The translations under genes were made by a program, and so were the position numbers. From Streptomyces sp. CC208A (GTDB lineage Bacteria; Actinomycetota; Actinomycetes; Streptomycetales; Streptomycetaceae): a stretch of DNA of 64,000 nt. The stretch spans positions 124,001 through 188,000 of the forward strand of contig NZ_JASCXN010000011.1 in NCBI RefSeq assembly GCF_030010625.1, written 5' to 3'. Under the pieces are notes generated by a model. That model saw only the letters and a program-made list of their open reading frames with translations. It was not told the origin of the DNA and ran no database searches. Within the stretch, counting starts at the first letter, position 1; every line of letters begins with the position of its first letter. Of this stretch, positions 1 through 9,174 are shown one piece after another.

Positions 1-332
1 TCGTCTTCGCCATCGCCGGCCACAAGGTCGCCGACCTCCAGCGGGCCGCCATGCGCCACCCCGGCTCCACCGCCGTGCCCTCCGACGAGATGCCCGAGCG
101 GCCCGACGACTCCCTCGGCCCCGAGGAGCGGGCCCTCCTCAGCGACGACGCCGAATGGGCCAAGAAGCTCCTCGCCAACCTCCCGGAGAACCAGCGCGAA
201 CTCCTCGTGCTACGGGTGGCCGTCGGACTGACCGCCGAGGAGACCGGCCAGATGCTCGGCATGTCCCCGGGCGCCGTCCGCGTCGCCCAGCACCGCGCCC
301 TCAGCCGGCTGCGGGCCCTCGCCGAGCAGTAA
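1..332 (+). CDS. Sigma-70 family RNA polymerase sigma factor, 5'-truncated (ShbA-like)
   Basis: The reading frame is open from the window edge (first full codon at 3) to TAA at 330-332, so only about 109 C-terminal residues are present. The visible part begins in the end of region 2 (the stretch around [13 protein letters not shown]). It continues through a charged linker to region 4, whose helix-turn-helix is recognisable in [26 protein letters not shown] and [15 protein letters not shown] short group of sigma factors of this type sits directly upstream of guaB in Streptomyces. One of them, ShbA, drives the principal sigma gene hrdB in S. griseus. The assignment to ShbA rests on that remembered gene order and on the region 2 wording, so it is an inference. 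No terminator is visible before guaB. Confidence 0.8.
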   Translation, partial: VFAIAGHKVADLQRAAMRHPGSTAVPSDEMPERPDDSLGPEERALLSDDAEWAKKLLANLPENQRELLVLRVAVGLTAEETGQMLGMSPGAVRVAQHRALSRLRALAEQ

Positions 333-430
333 GTGTCGAAGGGGCTGAGCGTCCCTCACGTACCTGTGGAAACGTCCAAAGATTCCCGCTGATCTTGATC
401 GTGGAATGAGACACCGCTCGGGCCCGTTAG

Positions 431-1975
<1,545 letters not shown>

Positions 1976-1990
1976 CCCGGCGCGACGGGA

Positions 1991-2025
1991 AGGGGCGGTT
2001 CCGGCATGTGGCCGGAGCCGCCCCT
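1991..2025 (+). terminator. Terminator hairpin after guaB
   Basis: A 15-bp stem (AGGGGCGGTTCCGGC at 1991-2005 pairing with 2011-2025, one G-U pair) closes a 5-base loop. It begins 15 bases after the guaB stop. There is no U-run, which is usual for Streptomyces terminators. Confidence 0.7.
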
Positions 2026-2081
2026 CACGCGTGTGTCGGGGATACTGGTAGGCGCAGACGTAGAGGGAAAGGCCACACATC

Positions 2082-3206
2082 GTGACTGAGATCGAGATCG
2101 GGCGCGGCAAGCGCGGCCGCAGGGCGTACGCGTTCGACGACATCGCCGTCGTACCGAGCCGGCGCACCCGGGACCCGAAGGAGGTCTCGATCGCCTGGCA
2201 GATCGACGCCTACCGCTTCGAGCTGCCCTTCCTGGCCGCCCCGATGGACTCGGTCGTCTCCCCGCAGACCGCCATCCGCATCGGCGAGCTGGGCGGCCTG
2301 GGCGTCCTGAACCTGGAGGGTCTCTGGACCCGGTACGAGGACCCGCAGCCGCTGCTCGACGAGATCGCCGAGCTCGACGAGGCCACCGCCACCCGCCGTC
2401 TGCAGGAGATCTACGCCGCCCCGATCAAGGAGGAGCTGATCGGGCAGCGCATCAAGGAGGTGCGCGACTCCGGAGTCGTCACCGCCGCCGCGCTCTCCCC
2501 GCAGCGCACCGCCCAGTTCTCCAAGGCCGTCGTCGACGCGGGTGTGGACATCTTCGTCATCCGCGGCACCACGGTCTCCGCCGAGCACGTCTCCGGCGCC
2601 GCCGAGCCGCTCAACCTGAAGCAGTTCATCTACGAGCTGGACGTCCCGGTCATCGTCGGCGGCTGCGCCACGTACACCGCCGCCCTGCACCTGATGCGGA
2701 CCGGCGCCGCGGGCGTCCTGGTCGGCTTCGGCGGCGGCGCCGCGCACACCACCCGCAACGTGCTCGGCATCCAGGTCCCGATGGCGACCGCCGTCGCCGA
2801 CGTGGCCGCGGCCCGCCGCGACTACATGGACGAGTCCGGCGGCCGGTACGTGCACGTCATCGCCGACGGCGGCGTCGGCTGGTCCGGCGACCTCCCGAAG
2901 GCGATCGCCTGCGGCGCCGACGCGGTCATGATGGGCTCCCCGCTGGCCCGCGCCACGGACGCCCCCGGCAAGGGCCACCACTGGGGCATGGAGGCCGTCC
3001 ACGAGGACGTGCCGCGCGGCAAGCTGGTCGACCTGGGCATCGTCGGCACCACCGAGGAGATCCTCACCGGCCCGTCGCACACCCCGGACGGCTCGATGAA
3101 CTTCTTCGGCGCCCTGCGCCGCGCGATGGCCACCACCGGCTACAGCGAGCTCAAGGAGTTCCAGCGCGTCGAGGTCACCGTCGCGGACTCCCAGCACCAC
3201 CGCTGA
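2082..3206 (+). CDS. guaB3: GuaB3 family IMP dehydrogenase-related protein
   Basis: A 374-residue paralogue of IMP dehydrogenase that lacks the CBS pair. It keeps the barrel strands (FELPFLAAPMDSVVSPQTA, IADGGVGWSGDLPKAIACGADAVMMGSPLA). In the loop that carries the catalytic cysteine of GuaB, the sequence reads VGFGGGAAHTTRNVLG, so the position equivalent to Cys is His222. Loss of the cysteine is also what I remember of mycobacterial GuaB3, whereas cyanobacterial members keep it. The in vivo reaction is therefore uncertain. The start is GTG with AGGGAAAGG upstream (2063-2071). The gene follows guaB in the same direction, as in mycobacteria. A strong hairpin ends the unit. Confidence 0.9.
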   Translation: MTEIEIGRGKRGRRAYAFDDIAVVPSRRTRDPKEVSIAWQIDAYRFELPFLAAPMDSVVSPQTAIRIGELGGLGVLNLEGLWTRYEDPQPLLDEIAELDEATATRRLQEIYAAPIKEELIGQRIKEVRDSGVVTAAALSPQRTAQFSKAVVDAGVDIFVIRGTTVSAEHVSGAAEPLNLKQFIYELDVPVIVGGCATYTAALHLMRTGAAGVLVGFGGGAAHTTRNVLGIQVPMATAVADVAAARRDYMDESGGRYVHVIADGGVGWSGDLPKAIACGADAVMMGSPLARATDAPGKGHHWGMEAVHEDVPRGKLVDLGIVGTTEEILTGPSHTPDGSMNFFGALRRAMATTGYSELKEFQRVEVTVADSQHHR

Positions 3207-3224
3207 CGCTCCTCGTACGTATGT

Positions 3225-3260
3225 GAGAGGGCCCCGCACCGACCGGTGCGGGGCCCTCTC
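3225..3260. terminator. Bidirectional terminator between guaB3 and the convergent dehydrogenase
   Basis: A perfect 16-bp stem (GAGAGGGCCCCGCACC at 3225-3240 with 3245-3260) and a GACC loop lie between two convergent stop codons, so the hairpin can serve both strands. Confidence 0.85.
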
Positions 3261-3275
3261 CCGTCAGGAACGGCC

Positions 3276-4547
3276 TCACAGCCGGTGTGCCGCGCCCGCC
3301 GGGGTCGCGCCGCGGGTGTCGAGGAGGAGCTGGGCCTTCACGGACAGGCCCTGGAGGTCGTACGTGCGGTGGTGCTGGAGCAGGATCGTCAGGTCGGCGT
3401 GGGCGGCGGCCTCGTAGAGGGAGTCCGCGCGGGGGACGGGGAGGTCCCGCACCCGCCAGTCGAGGACGTACGGGTCGTGGAAGCCGACCGTCGCGCCGAG
3501 GTCCATGAGGCGGTCGGCGATCTCGTCGGCGGGGGAGCCCTCGCGGTCGGCGAGGTCGGGCTTGTACGTGATGCCGAGCAGCAGGATCCTGGCGCCGCGG
3601 GCGGACTTGCCGTGCTCGTTGAGGAGGGCGGCGGCGCGCTGGACGACGTACCGCGGCATCCGCTGGTTGACCTGGCCGGCGAGTTCGACGAGGCGGAGCG
3701 GGTGGTGGGTGCCCAGGCGCTCGAAGGGGACGCCGTGGCCGCCGACGCCGGGGCCCGGGCGGAAGGCCTGGAAGCCGAAGGGCTTGGTCTCGGCGCAGCG
3801 GATGACGTCCCAGAGGTCGACGCCGAGTTCGTGGCAGAGCACCGCCATCTCGTTGACGAGGGCGATGTTGACGTGCCGGAAGTTGGTCTCCAGGAGCTTG
3901 ACCGTCTCGGCCTCGCGGGGGCCACGCGCGCGTACCACCTTGTCGGTGAAGCGGCTGTAGAAGGCGGCGGCGGACTCGGTGCACGCGGGCGTGAGGCCGC
4001 CGATGACCTTGGGGGTGCCGGCGAGACCGGTGGGGCGGCCGCCGAGGTCGGTGCGGCCGGAGTCGGTACGGCCGGGGTCGAGGCGGCCGGGGGAGTACGC
4101 GAGGTGGAAGTCGCGGCCGGCCCGCAGGCCGGAGCCGGTCTCCAGGAGTTCCCGGAGCGGGCCCTCGGTGGTGCCAGGCGGGACGGGCGACTCCAGGACC
4201 ACCGTGGTGTGCGGGCGCAGCCGGACGGCCAGCGCGCGAGCGGCGGCGGTGACGGCGGTGAGGTCGAGGGCGCCGTCGGGTCCGAGGGGGGTGGGAGCGC
4301 AGAGGACGGCGGTGCGGACCCGGCCGAGCTCGACCGGGCTGGTGGTGGCCCGGAAACCGCCGGAGAGCATGCGGCGGAGCTCGGAGGCGGTGAGCGAACC
4401 GTCGACCGGGGGGCGCCCAGCGGCGAGTTCGGCGACCGGGCGGGGGTCGGTGTCGAAGCCGACGGTGGCGATGCCCGCGGCGGTCGCGGCCTGGGCGAGG
4501 GGGAGTCCGTGGTGGCCGAGGCCGATGACGGCGAGGTCTGCGGGCAT
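3276..4547 (-). CDS. Nucleotide-sugar dehydrogenase (UDP-glucose/ManNAc dehydrogenase family), catalytic Cys missing
   Basis: A 423-residue protein of the UDP-glucose/GDP-mannose dehydrogenase family. These enzymes use NAD+ for a two-step oxidation of a sugar nucleotide to its uronate for envelope polysaccharides. The N-terminal Rossmann motif is VIGLGHHGLPLA. The central helical segment ETVKLLETNFRHVNIALVNE and the C-terminal domain (LGITYKPDLADREGSPA) match the WecC/UDP-ManNAc dehydrogenase branch. The active-site loop normally reads GxGGHC. Here it is GPGVGGHGVPFE, with Gly272 in place of the nucleophilic cysteine, so normal oxidation to the acid is doubtful. The gene stands alone on the reverse strand between guaB3 and glpD. 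It has a GGGAAGGAC ribosome-binding sequence somewhat far upstream of its ATG. Confidence 0.85.
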   Translation of the reverse strand: MPADLAVIGLGHHGLPLAQAATAAGIATVGFDTDPRPVAELAAGRPPVDGSLTASELRRMLSGGFRATTSPVELGRVRTAVLCAPTPLGPDGALDLTAVTAAARALAVRLRPHTTVVLESPVPPGTTEGPLRELLETGSGLRAGRDFHLAYSPGRLDPGRTDSGRTDLGGRPTGLAGTPKVIGGLTPACTESAAAFYSRFTDKVVRARGPREAETVKLLETNFRHVNIALVNEMAVLCHELGVDLWDVIRCAETKPFGFQAFRPGPGVGGHGVPFERLGTHHPLRLVELAGQVNQRMPRYVVQRAAALLNEHGKSARGARILLLGITYKPDLADREGSPADEIADRLMDLGATVGFHDPYVLDWRVRDLPVPRADSLYEAAAHADLTILLQHHRTYDLQGLSVKAQLLLDTRGATPAGAAHRL

Positions 4548-4575
4548 GGGGGTGGGCCGTCCTTCCCGGTAGCCG

Positions 4576-4602
4576 TTGCCTGTTGCGTGCGCAACATATA
4601 CG
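4576..4602 (+). promoter_or_regulatory. Candidate promoter with a GTTGCG-CGCAAC dyad upstream of glpD
   Basis: TTGCCT (4576-4581) could be a -35 element, and TATACG (4597-4602) a -10 element at 15-bp spacing; a 17-bp alternative begins at 4599. Between them lies a perfect dyad, GTTGCGTGCGCAAC (4582-4595), positioned as an operator would be. The segment is AT-richer than its surroundings. This is inferred from pattern only. Confidence 0.4.
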
Positions 4603-4624
4603 CACTGTCAGACTAGGAGTAAAT

Positions 4625-4732
4625 ATGACCGATATGCGGCATTGCATGATCGAAGGTCGCCGAGTGTTATCCACAGGTCCGGCCGGGGGCGGTGGCCGAA
4701 GCCGCCGGACCGGTCCAGAATCGGGACTGTGA
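4625..4732 (+). CDS. Possible 35-codon upstream ORF with a TTA codon, ahead of glpD
   Basis: ATG at 4625 is preceded by an unusually good ribosome-binding sequence, AGGAG at 4615-4619, five bases away. It opens a 35-residue frame (MTDMRHCMIEGRRVLSTGP...) that ends with TGA at 4730-4732, 79 bases before the glpD start. Codon 15 is TTA, the codon read by the bldA tRNA in Streptomyces. The second half is glycine/arginine-rich and not protein-like. It could be a regulatory upstream ORF, a small peptide gene, or chance. I do not recognise the product. Confidence 0.3.
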   Translation: MTDMRHCMIEGRRVLSTGPAGGGGRSRRTGPESGL

Positions 4733-4811
4733 GCCGGGCCACACCGAGGTCCGGCTCCCTGCCGGGCAGGCGCAGGGACGGACACGGGACGGACGACGGG
4801 AGGCGACGGCC

Positions 4812-6548
4812 GTGAGGACAGCGACACTGGGACCCGCCGAGCGCGCCGAGGCGCTCACGGCCATGGCCGACCGCGAGCTGGACGTGCTCGTCGTCGGCGG
4901 CGGGGTGGTCGGCGCCGGCACCGCCCTCGACGCGGCCACGCGAGGGCTCTCCACCGGCATCGTCGAGGCCCGTGACTGGGCCTCCGGCACCTCCAGCCGC
5001 TCCAGCAAGCTCATCCACGGCGGGCTGCGCTACCTGGAGATGCTCGACTTCGCCCTTGTACGGGAAGCGCTCAAGGAGCGCGGGCTCCTCCTCGAACGGC
5101 TCGCACCCCACCTGGTGAAACCGGTGCCGTTCCTCTACCCCCTCCGGCACAAGGGCTGGGAGCGGTTCTACGCGGGCTCCGGCGTCGCCCTGTACGACGC
5201 CATGTCCGTCTCCTCGGGCCACGGCCGAGGCCTGCCCGTCCACCGCCACCTCAGCCGCAAGGGCGCCCTCCGCGTCGCCCCCTGCCTGCGCAGGGACGCC
5301 CTCACCGGCGCCCTCCAGTACTACGACGCCCAGATGGACGACGCCCGCTTCGTCGTCACCCTCGTCCGCACCGCCGCCTCCTACGGTGCCCTGGCCGCCA
5401 GCCGGGCCCGCGTCACCGGCTTCCTCCGCGAGGGCGAGCGGGTCGTCGGCGCCCGCGTCCAGGACGTCGAGACCGGCGGCGAGTACGTGATCCGGGCCAG
5501 GCAGATCGTCAACGCCACCGGGGTGTGGACCGACGACACCCAGGCCCTCATCGGCGAGCGCGGCCAGTTCCACGTCCGCGCCTCCAAGGGCATCCACCTC
5601 GTCGTCCCCAAGGACCGGATCCACTCCACCACCGGCCTCATCCTGCGCACCGAGAAGTCCGTCCTCTTCGTCATCCCCTGGGGACGCCACTGGATCGTCG
5701 GCACCACCGACACCGACTGGGACCTCGACAAGGCCCACCCCGCCGCCTCCAGCGCCGACATCGACTACCTCCTCGCACACGTCAACACGGTGCTCGCCAC
5801 CCCGCTCTCCCGCGACGACGTCCAGGGCGTCTACGCGGGCCTGCGCCCGCTGCTCGCGGGCGAGTCCGACGCCACCAGCAAGCTCTCCCGCGAGCACACC
5901 GTCGCCCACCCGGTGCCCGGCCTGGTCGTCGTCGCCGGCGGCAAGTACACGACCTACCGGGTGATGGCGAAGGACGCCGTCGACGAGGCCGTGCACGGCC
6001 TCGGCCCTGGGGTATCCCCTGCACGAAGTGCTTGGGGAGGGGTCGCCCCCTGCGTCACCGAGGACACCCCGCTGATCGGTGCCGAGGGCTACCGCGCGCT
6101 GTGGAACGCGCGGGCGAGGATCGCCGCCCGCACAGGCCTCCACACCGTCCGCGTGGAACACCTGCTCGACCGGTACGGCTCCCTGGCCGAGGAACTCCTC
6201 GCGCTCGTCGCCGAGGACCCCTCGCTCGGCGAACCGCTCGCCGCGGCCGACGACTACCTGCGCGCCGAGATCGTCTACGCCGCATCCCACGAGGGCGCCC
6301 GCCACCTGGACGACGTCCTCACCCGTCGCACCCGCGTCTCCATCGAGACCTTCGACCGCGGCACCCGCAGCGCGCGCGAGTGCGCCGAGCTGATGGCACC
6401 GGTCCTCGGCTGGGACGAGCGCCAGATCGAGAAGGAGGTCGCGCACTACGAGAAGCGGGTCGAGGCGGAGCGCGAGTCGCAGCGGCAGCCCGACGACCTG
6501 ACGGCGGACGCCGCCCGGCTCGGCGCGCCCGACATCGTCCCGCTCTGA
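4812..6548 (+). CDS. glpD: Glycerol-3-phosphate dehydrogenase, FAD-dependent
   Basis: A 578-residue flavoenzyme that oxidises glycerol 3-phosphate to dihydroxyacetone phosphate and passes electrons to the quinone pool at the inner face of the membrane. The N-terminal FAD motif is VLVVGGGVVGAGTALDAATRG, followed by SGTSSRSSKLIHGGLRYLE, a GlpD signature. The mid-protein segment IPWGRHWIVGTTDTDWD and the C-terminal helical domain are also typical. I chose GTG at 4812 because GGGAGG lies eight bases upstream (4798-4803). An upstream in-frame ATG at 4692 would add unlike sequence. Around residues 400-413 there is an extra segment (GVSPARSAWGGVA) made by a small palindromic repeat inserted in frame. 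Confidence 0.93.
   Translation: MRTATLGPAERAEALTAMADRELDVLVVGGGVVGAGTALDAATRGLSTGIVEARDWASGTSSRSSKLIHGGLRYLEMLDFALVREALKERGLLLERLAPHLVKPVPFLYPLRHKGWERFYAGSGVALYDAMSVSSGHGRGLPVHRHLSRKGALRVAPCLRRDALTGALQYYDAQMDDARFVVTLVRTAASYGALAASRARVTGFLREGERVVGARVQDVETGGEYVIRARQIVNATGVWTDDTQALIGERGQFHVRASKGIHLVVPKDRIHSTTGLILRTEKSVLFVIPWGRHWIVGTTDTDWDLDKAHPAASSADIDYLLAHVNTVLATPLSRDDVQGVYAGLRPLLAGESDATSKLSREHTVAHPVPGLVVVAGGKYTTYRVMAKDAVDEAVHGLGPGVSPARSAWGGVAPCVTEDTPLIGAEGYRALWNARARIAARTGLHTVRVEHLLDRYGSLAEELLALVAEDPSLGEPLAAADDYLRAEIVYAASHEGARHLDDVLTRRTRVSIETFDRGTRSARECAELMAPVLGWDERQIEKEVAHYEKRVEAERESQRQPDDLTADAARLGAPDIVPL
6008..6049 (+). repeat. Small palindromic repeat inserted in frame within glpD
   Basis: The segment has a G-run then a C-run (TGGGGTATCCCC), a short stem closed by a GAA loop (GCAC-GAA-GTGC at 6021-6031), then TTGGGGAGGGG and a trailing C-run. 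The same architecture recurs at 42897-42934. It resembles the small dispersed repeats common in Streptomyces genomes. It adds about 14 codons without breaking the reading frame. Confidence 0.6.
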
Positions 6549-6600
6549 CGGGGCTTCGCCTGACGGGGACCGCTTACTGACGGGACTCCGCCTGACGGTG
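6546..6600 (+). repeat. Degenerate TGACGGG direct repeats after glpD
   Basis: TGACGGGGCTTCGCC, TGACGGGGACCGCTTAC, TGACGGGACTCCGCC and TGACGGTG follow one another at 6546, 6561, 6578 and 6593, spaced 15-17 bases. The first copy includes the glpD stop codon. Function unknown. Confidence 0.5.
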
Positions 6601-6776
6601 TGTCCGGGGCGGGAGGGAACCCGGGGACGGCGGTGGCGCGTCGTCATACCGGAGTACGGACCCGGGGGCGCCGCCCGCCGCGAGGTGAGGGACAATGGCG
6701 TCTCTTCCAGGGCGGGTTGCCGCAGCGTGCGGAGTGCGGCGGACGCGGCGGAGATCAGGGATCGCAGAGGGGACGC

Positions 6777-9122
6777 ATGTCGGAGTCGGAGCAGTCGCGG
6801 GACACGGCGAAGGACCCCCGGCGGGACGCCGTGGCGGGGGCCGCGACCGACGGCGGGCGGGGGACGGTTCCGGCCGCGCGCGAGGCGGCACGGGACGAGG
6901 CCGAACGGGGCGAAACGGCGAAGGACGCGGAGGCCGTTGACGCGGAGACCGGCGCCGAGGCCGGGGCCGGTGTCGAGAGCCGTACGCCCCAGGATGCGAA
7001 GCCGCAGGACGCCACGCCCCAGGACGTGAAGCCCCAGGACGTGAAGCCCGGTGGCGGGCGGGTGCCGGGGACCGAACCGTCCACCGGGCGGGCCGGTTTC
7101 GGTGCCGGGGACGGCGACGGGCAGCGGCCCGCGGCCGACCGGCTCCGCAAGGGCTCCGCCTCCACCTCCACCACCGCCGAGACCGAGGGCCGGCTGCTCG
7201 CCGGCCGCTACCGGCTCGGCGCCCTCGTCGGCCGCGGCGGCATGGGCACCGTCTGGCGCGCCGTCGACGAGACCCTCGGCCGCACCGTCGCCGTCAAGGA
7301 ACTCCGCTTCCCCAACAGCATCGACGAGGACGAGAAGCGACGCCTCGTCACCCGGACCCTGCGCGAGGCCAAGGCCATCGCCAAGATCCGCAACAACGGC
7401 GCCGTGACCGTCTACGACGTCGTCGACGAGGACGACCGCCCCTGGATCGTCATGGAGCTCATCGAGGGCAAGTCGCTCGCCGACGCCGTGCGCGAGGACG
7501 GCGTCCTCACCCCGCGCCGCGCCGCCGAGGTCGGCCTCGCCATCCTCGACGTGCTCCGCTCCGCGCACCGCGAGGGCATCCTCCACCGCGACGTGAAGCC
7601 CTCCAACGTCCTCATCGCCGACGACGGCCGCGTCGTCCTCACCGACTTCGGCATCGCCCAGGTCGAGGGCGACCCCTCCATCACCTCCACCGGCATGCTC
7701 GTCGGCGCCCCCTCGTACATCTCGCCCGAGCGCGCCCGCGGCCACAAGCCGGGCCCCGCCGCCGACCTGTGGTCGCTGGGCGGACTGCTGTACGCGGCGG
7801 TCGAGGGCAGCCCGCCGTACGACAAGGGCTCCGCGATCGCGACCCTCACCGCCGTCATGACCGAGCCGGTCGACCCGCCGAAGAACGCGGGCCCCGAGCT
7901 GGAGCAGGTCATCTACGGCCTGCTCGCCAAGGACCCGGCGCAGCGGCTCGACGACGCCCGCGCCCGGGTGCTGCTGCGCGCCGTGCTCGACGCCCCCGAG
8001 GCCGCCCCGGAGCCCTCGCCCGAGGTGACCAGGATCGTTCCGCTGCCGACCCGCCCCGAGCGGGACCCGGCGGCGGCGGTCGTCGCCCGCGAGAAGGCCC
8101 CCGAGCCCGCCGCCGAGCGGATGAGGGGCGCCCTCGCCTCCGTACGGAACGCGGCAGCGGCGGCCAAGGCGGAGGCGAAGGACCGCTCCAGGGAGCGGAG
8201 CAAGGAACAGACCCGGCCCGTGCCTCCGCAGGGCGGCCCCCGTACGGCGCCGGTCCGCGCCCCGCTCACCGACGTCGTCCCCCGGCGCACCCTGGTGATC
8301 ATCGCCGCGGTCGCCGTCCTCGCCGTGCTCGGCACCATCCTCGCCGTCTCCCTGAGCGGCGGCGACAAGGGCGACCAGGGCAAGGACGGCGACGCCACCG
8401 TCTCGGCCGGGACCACCGCGGGCGGCGACGGCGGCTCGGGTTCCGGCTCCGACTCCGGTACGGACGGCGGCAAGGGCGGGGCGCCGAGCGACCCCGGCCA
8501 GCAGGGCGGCGCCCAGCCCGGCGGCAACGGCTCGACCGGCGGCAACGGCTCGACCGGAGACGGCGGTTCGAACGGTACGAACGGCTCCACGGGCACCTCC
8601 ACCGGGCAGACCGGCACCCCGCCCACCGCCGAGCCCAGCGGCGGCACCGGCACCGGCGCCGCACTGCCCGCCGGCTACGCCCTCGTCACCAACGACCGCT
8701 TCCACTTCTCCATGGCCATGCCCTCCTCCTTCACCATGCGCCCGATAGACGGCTACAACGGCGGCGCCATATGGAGCGAGAGCGGCGGCTTCCCGCGCGT
8801 CCAGGTCGATTTCAACGCCAGCCCCAAGGACGAAGCCAAGGCCGCCTGGCTCGCCGCCATGGGCGGTGTCCGCCTGAGCAGCAGCGGCTATGAACACATC
8901 CGCATCGACAGCGTCTCGTACAAGGGCTACCCGACCGTCGCGGACTGGGAGTTCAAGCGGAACCAGAAGGGCATGCGGGTCCACGTCCTCAACCGGGGCT
9001 TCAAGGTGGACGCCACGCACGGCTACTCGATCATGATCACCTGCAAGGACGAGGAGTGGAACGGGGCCGAGTGCAGGACGCTGCGCGAGACGGCGTTCGC
9101 CACGTTCAGCCCCAAGGACTGA
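6777..9122 (+). CDS. Receptor-type serine/threonine protein kinase
   Basis: A 781-residue Hanks-type kinase. Residues 1-140 are a charged, low-complexity segment that includes a short PQDxKPQD-type repeat. The kinase domain begins at about Tyr145 (YRLGALVGRGGMGTVW) with the ATP-binding lysine at 174 (VAVKEL), catalytic Asp272 in HRDVKPSN and Asp290 in DFG, so it should be active. One transmembrane helix (about 504-527) is followed by a Gly/Ser/Thr-rich stalk. A roughly 130-residue outer domain beginning YALVTNDRFHFSMAMP ends the protein. There are no PASTA repeats. ATG at 6777 is chosen because AGAGGGG lies just upstream. It is the first of three tandem kinase-like genes whose outer domains resemble one another. 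Confidence 0.92.
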   Translation: MSESEQSRDTAKDPRRDAVAGAATDGGRGTVPAAREAARDEAERGETAKDAEAVDAETGAEAGAGVESRTPQDAKPQDATPQDVKPQDVKPGGGRVPGTEPSTGRAGFGAGDGDGQRPAADRLRKGSASTSTTAETEGRLLAGRYRLGALVGRGGMGTVWRAVDETLGRTVAVKELRFPNSIDEDEKRRLVTRTLREAKAIAKIRNNGAVTVYDVVDEDDRPWIVMELIEGKSLADAVREDGVLTPRRAAEVGLAILDVLRSAHREGILHRDVKPSNVLIADDGRVVLTDFGIAQVEGDPSITSTGMLVGAPSYISPERARGHKPGPAADLWSLGGLLYAAVEGSPPYDKGSAIATLTAVMTEPVDPPKNAGPELEQVIYGLLAKDPAQRLDDARARVLLRAVLDAPEAAPEPSPEVTRIVPLPTRPERDPAAAVVAREKAPEPAAERMRGALASVRNAAAAAKAEAKDRSRERSKEQTRPVPPQGGPRTAPVRAPLTDVVPRRTLVIIAAVAVLAVLGTILAVSLSGGDKGDQGKDGDATVSAGTTAGGDGGSGSGSDSGTDGGKGGAPSDPGQQGGAQPGGNGSTGGNGSTGDGGSNGTNGSTGTSTGQTGTPPTAEPSGGTGTGAALPAGYALVTNDRFHFSMAMPSSFTMRPIDGYNGGAIWSESGGFPRVQVDFNASPKDEAKAAWLAAMGGVRLSSSGYEHIRIDSVSYKGYPTVADWEFKRNQKGMRVHVLNRGFKVDATHGYSIMITCKDEEWNGAECRTLRETAFATFSPKD

Positions 9123-9174
9123 CCGGCGCCCCGTATCGTGAGGGCGGGGACGACCGACGCGCGGGGGAGGCGCC

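Noticed and set aside
3246..4616. Long open frames opposite or out of phase with real genes, for example 3246-4616 forward and 356-2167 reverse
   Set aside because: They are products of high GC content: their sequences are Arg/Gly/Ala-rich or His/Asp/Val-rich shadows, while the other strand or frame encodes recognisable families.
4667..4675. Perfect DnaA box TTATCCACA, as a hint of a replication origin
   Set aside because: It is a single box inside a GC-rich intergenic region with no dnaA, dnaN or cluster of boxes; Streptomyces oriC has many boxes, mostly of the TTGTCCACA type.
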